Source: CAIYYX01 sp035530135
GTDB taxonomy: Bacteria > Pseudomonadota > Gammaproteobacteria > Burkholderiales > Rhodocyclaceae
Reading direction: 5' to 3'
Assembly: GCA_035530135.1 (NCBI GenBank)
Contig: DATKVJ010000142.1
Span: 62,001-126,000 of the forward strand
Length of the DNA stretch: 64,000 nucleotides
Shown here: positions 26,970 through 36,471 of the stretch, in pieces
How positions within the stretch are numbered: the stretch's first letter is position 1
How the letters are laid out: each line of letters opens with the position of its first letter
The notes under the pieces: model-generated
Database searches by the model: none
Seen by the model: only the letters and a program-made list of their open reading frames with translations
What the model was told of the DNA's origin: nothing
Position numbers and translations under genes: made by a program

Positions 26970-28032
26970 ACAGCCGGCGGCTTCAGTGACGGCACCGCGC
27001 GCAGCGCTGGCGGTCAAGCAATTGACCGCGGCGGATGTCGTCCGTTGGGATCGCTTCGTCGCCGCTTGCCCTGATGCCACATTTTTCCATCGTGCCGGCT
27101 GGAAGGAAATCATCGAGCAAGTGTTCCACCACCGCGCCCACTTCCTTTACGCCGAACGCGGTGGCGAGATCTGCGGAGTACTGCCGCTGGCTCGGGTGAA
27201 CAGTTGGCTGTTCGGAAATTCGCTGGCGTCCTTGCCATTTTGCGTCTATGGCGGCATCGCCTCGACCGATGCCATGGCGCAGGGCGCGCTGGAGGCAGAG
27301 GCGGAGCGGCTGGCCTTGCAGTGCGGCGCAGATTTCCTGGAATTTCGCAATCGCGCTCCGAAGCACGCCGACTGGCCGCAGCAAGATCTTTACGTCACCT
27401 TCCGCAAGGAAATCCTGCCCGAGGCCGCGGACAACATGCTCGCGATCCCGCGCAAGCAGCGTGCCATGGTACGCAAGGGAATCAAGGCCGGGTTGAAGGG
27501 CGAGATCGACGCCGATGTCGGACGTTTTTTCGCTCTCTATGCCGATAATGTCCATCGCCACGGTACGCCGGCGCTGCCCAGGCGCTATTTCGAGCGCCTC
27601 AAGGCGGTGTTCGGCGACGATTGCGAGGTCATGATCATCGTCGATGCGGAGGGGCGGCCGGTAAGTGGCGTGATGAGCTTCTATTTTCGCGACGAAGTGC
27701 TGCCTTACTATGCCGGGGATCTTCTCGCCGCGCGCGAACTCGCAGGCAACGATTTCAAATACTGGGAACTGATGTGCAGAGCCTGCGAGCGCGGCTGCAG
27801 GGTGTTCGACTACGGGCGCAGCAAGCGCAGCACCGGTTCCTTCGATTTCAAGAAGAACTGGGGCTTCGAGCCCAAGCCCTTGCACTACGAATACCGCCTC
27901 TACCGCTGCGACAACGTTCCGCAGAACAATCCGAATAACCCCAGATTCCGGCTGCTCATTGAGGCCTGGCGGCGCATGCCGATCGCCGTGGCCAAGTGGC
28001 TCGGGCCCTTCATCGTGCGCAACCTCGGCTGA
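26959..28032 (+). CDS. XrtA-associated FemAB-like acyl/aminoacyl transferase (TIGR03019-type)
   Basis: About 357 residues starting at MMREQPAAS; the upstream frame to 26911 lies inside the deacetylase gene. The fold is a double GNAT (FemAB): DRFVAACPDATFFHRAGWKEI is the typical first half, and the second half has YADNVHRHGTPALPRRYFE and DYGRSKRSTGSFDFKKNWGF. FemAB enzymes use aminoacyl-tRNA or acyl-CoA to form an amide; in EPS loci the acceptor is probably an amino sugar exposed by the neighbouring deacetylase. That pairing is an inference from gene order. Confidence 0.9.
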   Translation: MMREQPAASVTAPRAALAVKQLTAADVVRWDRFVAACPDATFFHRAGWKEIIEQVFHHRAHFLYAERGGEICGVLPLARVNSWLFGNSLASLPFCVYGGIASTDAMAQGALEAEAERLALQCGADFLEFRNRAPKHADWPQQDLYVTFRKEILPEAADNMLAIPRKQRAMVRKGIKAGLKGEIDADVGRFFALYADNVHRHGTPALPRRYFERLKAVFGDDCEVMIIVDAEGRPVSGVMSFYFRDEVLPYYAGDLLAARELAGNDFKYWELMCRACERGCRVFDYGRSKRSTGSFDFKKNWGFEPKPLHYEYRLYRCDNVPQNNPNNPRFRLLIEAWRRMPIAVAKWLGPFIVRNLG

Positions 28033-28035
28033 GCA

Positions 28036-29289
28036 ATGGTCATGCGCGATCTGCTGTTTCTGGCACACAGGCTGCCTTTCCCTCCCAACAAGGGCGACAA
28101 GGTGCGCTCCTATCACCTGCTCAAACATCTGGCGGCGGACCATCGGGTATTTCTCGGCACCTTCGTCGACGATCCGCAGGATGAAGGCTATATCGATGCC
28201 GTGCGCGAGCTCTGCGCCGGGCTGCATGTGGTGCGACTGCAGCCGCGATTCGCCAGACTGCGCAGTCTGGCCGGACTGGCAAGCGGCGAGGCCATGACGC
28301 TGCCCTATTACCGCGACGCCGGCATGCGGGCGTGGGTCGAACGCACGGTACGGGAGCAGCGCATCGACACCGCGGTGGTGTTTTCCTCCGCCATGGCGCA
28401 ATACGCGACCGCCATCGATGGATTGCGGCTTCTGGTCGATTTCGTCGATGTCGACTCCGCCAAGTGGGCACAGTACAGCCGCAAACACTCGTGGCCACTA
28501 TCCTGGTTGCTCCGGCGTGAGGCAAAGCGCCTACTGGCGTTCGAGTGCGCGGTGGCGGAGCGCGCCAGCGCCTCGTTCTTCGTCACCGAGGCCGAGGTGG
28601 ATCTGTTCCGCCGCCTCGCACCGAACTGTCGCGCGCATATCGAGGTCGTGTGCAATGGTGTCGACTCGGAGTACTTCTCGCCCGAGGCCGCGTCCAGCGG
28701 GCCTTCTTCGCCTTACCCGGACGGTGACCTGCCGCTGGTATTTACCGGGGCAATGGACTACTGGCCGAATATCGATGCCGTAGTCTGGTTCGTCAGCGAA
28801 GTCCTGCCGGCCGTGCGTCTGCATCATCCCGCGGCGCGCTTTTATATTGTCGGGATGAATCCGGCACCTTCGGTGCGGGCGCTGGCCGGAGAGCACGTCG
28901 TGGTCACAGGAACGGTTCCTGATGTGCGGCCCTACCTACAGCACGCTGCGGTGGTGGTTGCACCGTTGCGGGTTGCCCGCGGCGTACAGAACAAGGTGCT
29001 GGAAGCGATGGCGATGGCGCGCCCGGTGGTCGTAGCGCAGACCTGCGCCACCGGCATCGACGCCGTGGTAGGGCGGGACTTCGACGTCGCTAGCGACGCA
29101 GCCACGTTTGCTGATCGTGTCGATGCGCTGCTGCGGGAGCCCGGCCGCGCGCTGGCGATGGGCCGCGCCGCACGCGAGCGCGCACTCGGCGGCTACTGTT
29201 GGGAGGCTCACCTGAAGCGCCTTGATCCTTATCTCGATACGAGCATTCACACGACTGTGCCGCTGGCTAGGCATGGACATGATTCCTAA
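28036..29289 (+). CDS. XrtA-associated glycosyltransferase (TIGR03087-type, GT4)
   Basis: 417 residues. The N-terminus RDLLFLAHRLPFPPNKGDKVRS is the signature of the stp1 group of exosortase-A glycosyltransferases. GT-B fold: acceptor-side region to about 200, then donor-side motifs (VFTGAMDYWPNIDAV, VAPLRVARGVQNKVLEAMAM). It should add one sugar to the lipid-linked unit at the cytoplasmic face of the membrane. It overlaps the exosortase gene by about 11 bases. Confidence 0.92.
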   Translation: MVMRDLLFLAHRLPFPPNKGDKVRSYHLLKHLAADHRVFLGTFVDDPQDEGYIDAVRELCAGLHVVRLQPRFARLRSLAGLASGEAMTLPYYRDAGMRAWVERTVREQRIDTAVVFSSAMAQYATAIDGLRLLVDFVDVDSAKWAQYSRKHSWPLSWLLRREAKRLLAFECAVAERASASFFVTEAEVDLFRRLAPNCRAHIEVVCNGVDSEYFSPEAASSGPSSPYPDGDLPLVFTGAMDYWPNIDAVVWFVSEVLPAVRLHHPAARFYIVGMNPAPSVRALAGEHVVVTGTVPDVRPYLQHAAVVVAPLRVARGVQNKVLEAMAMARPVVVAQTCATGIDAVVGRDFDVASDAATFADRVDALLREPGRALAMGRAARERALGGYCWEAHLKRLDPYLDTSIHTTVPLARHGHDS

Positions 29290-30847
29290 CCCCCCCACCG
29301 AAATCGGTCTGAGCGCGACGAAGGCCATCAACGGCCGATGGCGCGCTGCGCTGCCTGCGCTGACCTTCGCCCTGCTGTGGCTGCTCGTCTGCTACTGGAG
29401 CACGGCGGCCTCGATGGTGTCGATCTGGGAGCGCTCGGAAACCTTCGCCCACGGTTTCGTGGTGCCGCTGATCACCTTGTGGTTGATTTGGCGCGAGCGG
29501 GTACGGCTCGCGGCGCTGGCGCCGCGCCCCGGCTGGTGGGCTCTGCTACCGATGGCGGTGGGCGGTCTGGCCTGGCTGCTCGGCGGCTTGGCGAGCGTCA
29601 ACAGTCTGTCGCAGCTAGCCTTGGTAGCGATGCTGGTTCTGACCGTACCCGCCGTTCTGGGCACCCAGGTGGCTCGTGCGATCGCGTTCCCCTTGTGCTT
29701 TCTGTTCTTCGCCGTGCCGATCGGCGAATTCATGCTGCCACAATTGATGGCGTGGACGGCCGATTTCACCGTGTTTGCTTTGCAGCTGACTGGAATTCCC
29801 GTTTACCGGGAGGGCCAGAGTTTTTCCATTCCCTCCGGCAACTGGTCGGTTGTGGAAGCGTGCAGCGGCGTCCGCTATCTGATCGCCTCGCTGATGGTGG
29901 GTGCGCTCTACGCATACCTCAACTATAGATCGCTGATGCGCCGGCTCATCTTTGTGTGCGTGGCATTTGTGGTGCCGATTTTCGCCAACTGGGTCAGGGC
30001 ATACCTGATCGTCATGATCGGAGACATTTCTGGAAACAGGCTGGCTACCGGTGTTGATCATCTGATCTATGGCTGGATCTTCTTCGGGCTGGTGATGGCG
30101 GCGATGTTCTGGATCGGCGCGCGCTGGCGCGAAGATGGCGCCGCCGCTAGGCAGGCGGCGCAGGTCCCGGAACGGCAGAGCAGCCCAACGGTACCTACGG
30201 CGCGGCTGTGGCTGGCCGTTGCCGCCGTCGCGGTGCTGTCGGGAGTGTGGAAGTCAGGCGACTGGGCGATCGAACGCAGCTATGGCGCGCGCCCGCCACG
30301 GTTCGCCAAAATAGCTTCGATCGGCAGCTGGCTGCCAGCGCAAGGCGGCTTGACCGACTGGCGGCCGCAATACAAAAATCCGTCAGCCGAAGTCCATCAG
30401 AGCTACCGCCGAGGCGATGCCGCCGTTGGTCTGTATATCGGTTACTACCGCAATCAGAGCTACGAGCGCAAGCTGGTGAGTTCGATAAACGACTTGGTCG
30501 GAAGTGGCGATCCGCGCTGGGAAAAAGTAAGGGGGGGGGCGCTGGAGGTATTGCTCGGTGGTCAGCCGCTAAGCGTGCGCACCGCCGAACTCCGCAGCGC
30601 AACTGGGGATCGGATGGTCGTCTGGCAATGGTACTGGGTAGACGGGAAACTCACCGCCAGTGACGGCTGGGCAAAAGCCTACACCTCGCTTTCCCGCCTG
30701 CGCGGTCGCGGCGACGATTCCGCCGTGGTAATCGTGTACACGCCGAAAGGCAAGCCTGGCGAAGCAGAGGCGACGCTCGCCGAGTTCCTCAACGATGCAA
30801 CGCAGGCGGTCGAGATCGCCTTGCGCAAGACCAGGGATTTGCGATGA
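29279..30847 (+). CDS. xrtA: Exosortase A fused to an EpsI domain
   Basis: About 522 residues from the ATG at 29279 (AGG 7 bases ahead; 29273 is also possible). Exosortases are membrane transpeptidases that recognise PEP-CTERM tails. About eight membrane helices occupy residues 20-285, with the active-site trio Cys195 (EACSGVRYL), Arg240 (ANWVRAY) and His261 (GVDHLIYGW). After about residue 330 comes a soluble EpsI (DUF3485) domain (YGARPPRFAKIASIGSWLP, VGLYIGYYRNQSYERKLVSS). The start region contains a run of seven C and the EpsI part a run of nine G. No PEP-CTERM substrate is encoded in this window. Confidence 0.95.
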   Translation: MIPNPPTEIGLSATKAINGRWRAALPALTFALLWLLVCYWSTAASMVSIWERSETFAHGFVVPLITLWLIWRERVRLAALAPRPGWWALLPMAVGGLAWLLGGLASVNSLSQLALVAMLVLTVPAVLGTQVARAIAFPLCFLFFAVPIGEFMLPQLMAWTADFTVFALQLTGIPVYREGQSFSIPSGNWSVVEACSGVRYLIASLMVGALYAYLNYRSLMRRLIFVCVAFVVPIFANWVRAYLIVMIGDISGNRLATGVDHLIYGWIFFGLVMAAMFWIGARWREDGAAARQAAQVPERQSSPTVPTARLWLAVAAVAVLSGVWKSGDWAIERSYGARPPRFAKIASIGSWLPAQGGLTDWRPQYKNPSAEVHQSYRRGDAAVGLYIGYYRNQSYERKLVSSINDLVGSGDPRWEKVRGGALEVLLGGQPLSVRTAELRSATGDRMVVWQWYWVDGKLTASDGWAKAYTSLSRLRGRGDDSAVVIVYTPKGKPGEAEATLAEFLNDATQAVEIALRKTRDLR

Positions 30848-32001
30848 GCGGATCGCCACGGGACCCGCGCCCGCTCATCGCTCATATCGTATATCGCTTT
30901 GACGTCGGCGGGCTGGAAAACGGCATCGTCAATCTCATCAATAACATGCCAAATGAACCCTTTCGACACGCGGTAATCGCTCTGACCGAGATCACCGACT
31001 TTCGGCACCGCATCGTGCGTGAAGGCGTCAGCTTCAGCGCGCTGCATAAGCCGCCCGGACACGGCCTTCGCCTCTACCCTCAGTTGTATCGGCTGTTCCG
31101 CGAGCTGCAACCAGCCATCGTGCATACCCGCAATCTGGCTGCACTGGAGGCTGCACTGCCCGCGTGGGCGGCGGGGGTGCCGATGCGTATCCACGGCGAG
31201 CACGGTCGCGACATCGGCGACCTCGACGGGTCCAGTCGCAAATACCGGTGGTTGCGGCGGCTGTACCGGCCATTCGTGAGGCAATACATAGCGCTTTCCC
31301 GCGACCTCGAGCACTATCTGACGAGCAGAGTCGGCGTACCGGGAAAGCGTGTGGTGCAAATCTACAACGGCGTCGACGCGACACGCTTCCACCCCGCGAA
31401 CGCAGCCCGAGAGCCGGTTGAAGGCTGTCCTTTCATCGATCCGTCGATGTGGCTAGTCGGAACCGTGATTCGGATGCAGCAGGTCAAGGATCCGCTCACC
31501 CTGACGCGCGCCTTCATCCGTTCGTTGCAAATAGCCCCGGCGCTGAAGGATAAGTTGCGGCTGGTGATGGTGGGCGGTGGTCCGCTGCGCGTCGAGGTAC
31601 AAGCCTTACTGGGGCGCGCCGGGGTAGCCGATCTGGCGTGGCTGCCGGGCGAGCGCAGCGACGTGGCGGCGATCCTGCGCGGACTCGACTGTTTTGTGCT
31701 GCCCTCGCTGGCGGAAGGTATCTCCAACACCATTCTCGAGGCGATGGCAACCGGCCTGCCCGTGATCGCCACCCGGGTCGGCGGCAATGCCGAGCTGGTC
31801 GATGCCGGGCGGACCGGCGAACTGGTACCGGCAGCCGACGCCGAGGCACTGGCGCAGCGCTTGGTGGACTATGCCGCCGACCACGAAGCGGCGCACGCCG
31901 CCGGTCGGGCAGGGCGCGAGCGCGTCGAGCGGCTGTTCAGCCTTGGCTGCATGGTTCAGCGTTACCAGCAACTGTATCTGAGCAGCCTCCGGGCGGCGTG
32001 A
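30844..32001 (+). CDS. XrtA-associated glycosyltransferase (TIGR03088-type, GT4)
   Basis: 385 residues; the start overlaps the xrtA stop as ATGA. Opening LIAHIVYRFDVGGLENGIVN is the stp2 signature. Middle segment RIHGEHGRDIGDLDG, then QIYNGVDATRFHP and the donor-site motif VLPSLAEGISNTILEAMATG with GGNAELVD. A retaining GT-B enzyme acting on the lipid-linked EPS unit; donor unknown. Confidence 0.93.
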   Translation: MSGSPRDPRPLIAHIVYRFDVGGLENGIVNLINNMPNEPFRHAVIALTEITDFRHRIVREGVSFSALHKPPGHGLRLYPQLYRLFRELQPAIVHTRNLAALEAALPAWAAGVPMRIHGEHGRDIGDLDGSSRKYRWLRRLYRPFVRQYIALSRDLEHYLTSRVGVPGKRVVQIYNGVDATRFHPANAAREPVEGCPFIDPSMWLVGTVIRMQQVKDPLTLTRAFIRSLQIAPALKDKLRLVMVGGGPLRVEVQALLGRAGVADLAWLPGERSDVAAILRGLDCFVLPSLAEGISNTILEAMATGLPVIATRVGGNAELVDAGRTGELVPAADAEALAQRLVDYAADHEAAHAAGRAGRERVERLFSLGCMVQRYQQLYLSSLRAA

Positions 32002-32037
32002 CTGTTGCGCGAATATTGTACGAACCGGAACAATGAA

Positions 32038-33975
32038 ATGTGCGGAATAGCAGGAATCTTCGACATGCGCGGCCAGCGGGAGGTATCGCCGGAAATCCTG
32101 GCGCGCATGAACCAGAGCCAGTTCCATCGCGGACCGGACGAGGGCGGCATGCACCTCGAGCCGGGTATCGGCCTCGGCCATCGCCGCCTTTCCATCATCG
32201 ATCTCGCCAGCGGCCAGCAACCTCTGTTCAACGAAGACGGCTCGGTGGCAGTCGTATTCAACGGCGAGATCTACAACTACCAGGAACTGATCCCGGCACT
32301 GCAGGCATTGGGGCACGTGTTCCATACGCGTAGCGATACCGAGGTAATCGTCCACGCCTGGGAGGCCTGGGGCGAGGCGTGTCCCGGTCGCTTCCGCGGC
32401 ATGTTCGCCTTCGCCCTCTGGGACCGCAACCGTGAAATCCTGTTTCTGGCGCGCGACCGGCTCGGCGTGAAGCCGCTGTTCTATGCGGAATTGTCCGACG
32501 GCACCTTCCTGTTTGCTTCCGAGCTCAAGGCGCTCCTTGCCCACGGCGGCCTGTCGCGCCGAATTGACCCCTTCGCCGTGGAAGAATATTTCGCCCTCGG
32601 CTACGTCGCTGAGCCGCGCAGCATCTTCAAGGGTGCGAAGAAGCTGCCGCCTGCCCATACCCTGACGCTGCGTCGTGGACGGCCCTTGCCATCGCCCCGT
32701 GAATTCTGGAACGTGCATTTCAGCCTCGACAACCCGATCAGCCACCGGGATGCCTGCGCCGAGCTGACCGCGCGCCTCGTAGAGTCGGTGAAGCTGCGCA
32801 TGATCTCGGAAGTGCCACTGGGTGCCTTCCTCTCCGGCGGGGTCGATTCCAGCGCGGTGGTGGCGCTGATGGCCGGTATCTCGCGCGAGCCGGTGAACAC
32901 CTGCTCGATCGGCTTTGCCGAGCGTGCCTTCAACGAAACCGAATTCGCTCAAACGGTGGCCTATCGCTACGCCACCCGCCACCACGTGGAGCAGGTGGCG
33001 AGCGACGATTTCGATCTGATCGACACGCTGGCCTTGCTCTACGACGAGCCCTATGCCGACAGCTCCGCCATCCCCACTTATCGCGTCTGCCAACTGGCAC
33101 GCAAGCATGTGACGGTGGCTCTGTCCGGCGATGGCGGCGACGAGAACTTCGGCGGCTATCGGCGCTACCGCATGCACCTTATGGAGGAACGCATGCGTGC
33201 GTCCTTTCCTGCCGGGCTGCGTCGGCCCCTGTTCGGCATGCTCGGCCGGGTCTATCCAAAGGCCGACTGGGCGCCCAGAATGTTCCGGGCCAAGACCACC
33301 TTCGAAGCCATGGCGCGCGACTCTGTGGAGGCATACTTCCATTCCGTCTCGATTCTGGGCAACGCGATGCGCCGGCAGCTCTATAGCAAGAGCTTCAAGT
33401 CGGAGCTGGGCGGCTATCACGCGCTCGACCTGTTCCTCGGCCACGCGGCCCGCGCCGGAACCACCGACCCGCTGGCGCTGATCCAATATCTCGATCTGAA
33501 GACCTATCTGGTCGGCGACATCAACACCAAGGTGGATCGCGCCAGCATGGCGCATTCCCTGGAAGTGCGCGAGCCGCTCATGGATCACCCGCTTGTCGAA
33601 TGGCTGGCGACCCTGCCGTCCTCTTTCAAGGTCAAGGGACAGGAGGGAAAGGTTCTGTTCAAGAGGGCCATGGAACCGCTGCTGCCTCACGAGGTGCTCT
33701 ACCGACCGAAAATGGGCTTCGCCGTGCCGTTGGCGCGCTGGTTCCGCGGCCCGCTCAAGGCGCGGGTGCGTAAAGCGCTGCTGGGGCCGCAACTTGTCGA
33801 TACCGGCATGTTCAACCAGGCCTATTTGCGGCGCATCATCGAAGATCACGAAACGGGAAGGAGGGACCACAGCGCGCCGATTTGGTCGCTGCTGATGTTC
33901 GAAGCCTTTGTACGCAAGTGCCTGCACGGCGAAGGCGTCGAGAGCGTGAGCGATTCGGTGCGCTTGGCATCCTGA
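32038..33975 (+). CDS. XrtA-associated amidotransferase (asparagine-synthase family, TIGR03108-type)
   Basis: 645 residues, started at the ATG that puts the glutaminase nucleophile at Cys2 (MCGIAGIFDMRGQREVS). The Ntn glutaminase part has SQFHRGPDEGG and VVFNGEIYNYQEL; the synthetase part has the PP-loop FLSGGVDSSAVVA near residue 265 and GDGGDENFGGYRRYR. The family uses glutamine and ATP to turn a carboxylate into an amide. In EPS loci the likely substrate is a uronic acid, giving a uronamide, consistent with the TviB-type dehydrogenase upstream. Homologues are needed for floc formation in Zoogloea. Confidence 0.94.
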   Translation: MCGIAGIFDMRGQREVSPEILARMNQSQFHRGPDEGGMHLEPGIGLGHRRLSIIDLASGQQPLFNEDGSVAVVFNGEIYNYQELIPALQALGHVFHTRSDTEVIVHAWEAWGEACPGRFRGMFAFALWDRNREILFLARDRLGVKPLFYAELSDGTFLFASELKALLAHGGLSRRIDPFAVEEYFALGYVAEPRSIFKGAKKLPPAHTLTLRRGRPLPSPREFWNVHFSLDNPISHRDACAELTARLVESVKLRMISEVPLGAFLSGGVDSSAVVALMAGISREPVNTCSIGFAERAFNETEFAQTVAYRYATRHHVEQVASDDFDLIDTLALLYDEPYADSSAIPTYRVCQLARKHVTVALSGDGGDENFGGYRRYRMHLMEERMRASFPAGLRRPLFGMLGRVYPKADWAPRMFRAKTTFEAMARDSVEAYFHSVSILGNAMRRQLYSKSFKSELGGYHALDLFLGHAARAGTTDPLALIQYLDLKTYLVGDINTKVDRASMAHSLEVREPLMDHPLVEWLATLPSSFKVKGQEGKVLFKRAMEPLLPHEVLYRPKMGFAVPLARWFRGPLKARVRKALLGPQLVDTGMFNQAYLRRIIEDHETGRRDHSAPIWSLLMFEAFVRKCLHGEGVESVSDSVRLAS

Positions 33976-33995
33976 CGCCGCGAACAGAGCACGCC

Positions 33996-35216
33996 ATGCG
34001 CATCCTCCATATCCTCGATCACTCCATCCCGCTGCACAGCGGCTATGCCTTCCGCACGCTGTCCATCCTCCGCGAGCAGCGCGCGCTCGGCTGGGAAACC
34101 TTCCATCTCACCACGCCCAAGCACGTCGCCTGCGGCGCGGCGGAGGAGGAGGTCGATGGCTGGCATTTCTTCCGCACACCGTCATTAGCTTCCACTTTGA
34201 ACTGGGCGGGCTTGAACGAGTTGCAGCTGATGCGTCAAGTCGAGCGCCGCCTGCAAGAAGTCGCTCAGCGGGTTAGACCTGATCTCCTGCACGCGCACTC
34301 CCCGGTGCTCAACGCCATCCCGGCGCTTCGCGTCGGCAAGCGTCTGGGACTGCCGGTGGTGTACGAGGTACGCGCGTTCTGGGAAGACGCAGCGGTCGAC
34401 CACGGCACCACGCGCGAAGCCAGCGCGCGCTACCGCCTCAGCCGGCGCTTGGAAACCTGGGCACTCGAGCGCGCCGATCATGTCACCACGATCTGCGACG
34501 GGCTGCGTGACGACATAATCACCCGCGGCATTCCGGCGCACAAGGTGACGGTGATCCCGAACGCGGTCGACATCGACGCGTTTTCTGTCGGCCGCGAGCC
34601 GGACGAGGAGCTCAAGGCGGAACTCGGCTTGACCGGGCGCACCGTTGTCGGTTTCATCGGTTCCTTCTACGCCTACGAAGGCCTCGATCTATTGGTGGCG
34701 GCGCTGCAACGGATTCTGCAGCGCATGCCTGAGATCCGTCTGCTGCTGGTCGGCGGCGGGCCGCAAGAAGCAGCGCTGAAGGAACAGGTCAGAGCGCACG
34801 GGATCGCGGACAAGGTGGTGTTCACCGGCCGCGTGCCGCACCATGAGGTGCAGCGCTACTACGGGCTGATCGACGTACTGGCCTACCCCCGACATTCGAT
34901 GCGCCTGACCGAACTGGTCACGCCGCTCAAGCCGCTGGAAGCAATGGCGCAGGGACGGCTATTCGTGGCTTCCGACGTCGGCGGGCATCGTGAGCTGATC
35001 CGCCATGACGAGACCGGCGTCCTGTTTCGTGCCGGCAGCGTGGAATCGCTCGCAGACTCGCTGCTCTGTCTGCTCTCGCAGCGTGAGCGCTGGCCTGATC
35101 TGCGCCGCGCGGGTAGACAATTCGTCGAGCGCGAGCGCAACTGGACGTCCAGCGTCGACCGCTACCGCGCGGTTTATGGCGGCCTGCTGAACAGAGGTTT
35201 GCATGCAACAGCGTGA
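33996..35216 (+). CDS. XrtA-associated glycosyltransferase (TIGR04063-type, GT4)
   Basis: 406 residues from the ATG at 33996, where the typical start MRILHILDHSIPLHSGYAFR begins; the frame extends into the previous gene but that is a shadow. Contains VVYEVRAFWEDAAVDHG, VTVIPNAVDIDAF and GTPase-like donor motif YPRHSMRLTELVTPLKPLEA, with C-terminal DVGGHRELI. GT-B fold. Overlaps the following gene by 14 bases. Confidence 0.92.
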   Translation: MRILHILDHSIPLHSGYAFRTLSILREQRALGWETFHLTTPKHVACGAAEEEVDGWHFFRTPSLASTLNWAGLNELQLMRQVERRLQEVAQRVRPDLLHAHSPVLNAIPALRVGKRLGLPVVYEVRAFWEDAAVDHGTTREASARYRLSRRLETWALERADHVTTICDGLRDDIITRGIPAHKVTVIPNAVDIDAFSVGREPDEELKAELGLTGRTVVGFIGSFYAYEGLDLLVAALQRILQRMPEIRLLLVGGGPQEAALKEQVRAHGIADKVVFTGRVPHHEVQRYYGLIDVLAYPRHSMRLTELVTPLKPLEAMAQGRLFVASDVGGHRELIRHDETGVLFRAGSVESLADSLLCLLSQRERWPDLRRAGRQFVERERNWTSSVDRYRAVYGGLLNRGLHATA

Positions 35217-36471
35217 CTCCGGCCCGCACATCGTCGTGTTCAGCAGCCTCTTTCCGAGTGAGCGGCAGCCGGGGCTGGGTTTGTTCGTGCGCGAGCGCAT
35301 GTTTCGCGTCGGTGGCAGGCTGCCTCTTGCGGTGGTGTCGCCCGTGCCGTGGTTTCCTTTTCAAGGCTTGCTGCGCCGCCTGCGACCCGGCTTCCGCCCG
35401 GGTGCGCCGGCCTTCGAGAGCCAGCAGGGCTTCGATGTCTGGCATCCCCGCTTCCTGTCGGTGCCCGGTGTTCTCAAGCGTCTCGATGGAGCGTTCATGG
35501 CGCTCGGCGCCTTGCCGCGCCTGTCGAAGCTGAAGCGGGAGGGACGTCTGGATATCATCGACGCGCATTTCGCCTACCCTGAGGGCTATGCCGCCGGCCT
35601 GCTGGGCCGCTGGTTGGGTGTGCCGGTGACAATCACCTTGCGCGGCACCGAGACTCGCCATGCCCGCGATCCGGTGCTCCGGCGTCGAATCCGGCGTGGG
35701 CTGCAGCAGGCGAAAAAGGTGTTTTCTGTATCGGAATCCTTGCGCCGGATCGCCTTGTCGCTGGGAATTTCCCCGGACAACGTTCGGGTGGTGGGCAACG
35801 GTGTCGACGTTGAAAAATTCGTTCCTATCGAGAAGGGCGAAGCGCGCCGTACCCTCGGACTTGCATCGAAGGCGCCGGTATTGGTGACTGTCGGCGGACT
35901 CGTGGAACGCAAGGGCTTTCACCGGGTGATTGAATGCCTGCCTGCATTGCGAGCTGCCTTTCCAGGGCTGCAGTACTTGATCGTCGGCGGCGCCAGCCCG
36001 GAGGGCGATTGGACCGAGCGCTTGAAAGCCCTGGTAAATTCGCTGCGCTTGCAGGATTGCGTGCGCTTCCTGGGCGCGCTGCCCGCGGAGGATCTCAAAC
36101 TGCCGTTGTCGGCGGCGGACGTTTTCGTACTGTCGTCGCGTAACGAAGGCTGGGCGAACGTATTACTTGAGGCGATGGCCTGTGGTTTGCCGGTGGTCAC
36201 CACCGACGTCGGCGGCAACGCTGAGGTGGTCTGCGACCCTCGCTTGGGGACGATCGTCCCGTTCGATGATGCAGCAGCGCTGCTGTTGGCCGTAGACGGC
36301 GCTTTGCGCCGCCGCTGGGATCGCGCCTCGATCCGCCACCATGCACTTAGAAATACCTGGGATCAACGAGTCGATGCCCTGGTCCAGGAATTTCAGCAAA
36401 TTGCCGGCACAGGCGGGGCCCGGAGCTTCCGTCCTGCGGCTTGCGATGCGCCGTTTCGGGGAGCGGACTGA
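35203..36471 (+). CDS. Glycosyltransferase family 4
   Basis: 422 residues. N-terminus HIVVFSSLFPSERQPGLGLF; acceptor domain with DIIDAHFAYPEGYAAGLLGR and RGTETRHARD; donor domain with VGNGVDVEKFVP, VGGLVERKGFHRVIE and SSRNEGWANVLLEAMACGLP (the E-x7-E type motif of GT4). It starts 14 bases inside the previous gene and ends directly against the CapK gene, so translation is probably coupled. Confidence 0.92.
   Translation: MQQRDSGPHIVVFSSLFPSERQPGLGLFVRERMFRVGGRLPLAVVSPVPWFPFQGLLRRLRPGFRPGAPAFESQQGFDVWHPRFLSVPGVLKRLDGAFMALGALPRLSKLKREGRLDIIDAHFAYPEGYAAGLLGRWLGVPVTITLRGTETRHARDPVLRRRIRRGLQQAKKVFSVSESLRRIALSLGISPDNVRVVGNGVDVEKFVPIEKGEARRTLGLASKAPVLVTVGGLVERKGFHRVIECLPALRAAFPGLQYLIVGGASPEGDWTERLKALVNSLRLQDCVRFLGALPAEDLKLPLSAADVFVLSSRNEGWANVLLEAMACGLPVVTTDVGGNAEVVCDPRLGTIVPFDDAAALLLAVDGALRRRWDRASIRHHALRNTWDQRVDALVQEFQQIAGTGGARSFRPAACDAPFRGAD

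Noticed and set aside
26983..28488. 501-codon minus-strand frame
   Set aside because: Antisense to the FemAB and TIGR03087-type genes.
31606..33927. 773-codon minus-strand frame
   Set aside because: Antisense to a GT4 gene and the amidotransferase gene with all their motifs; composition is that of a shadow frame.
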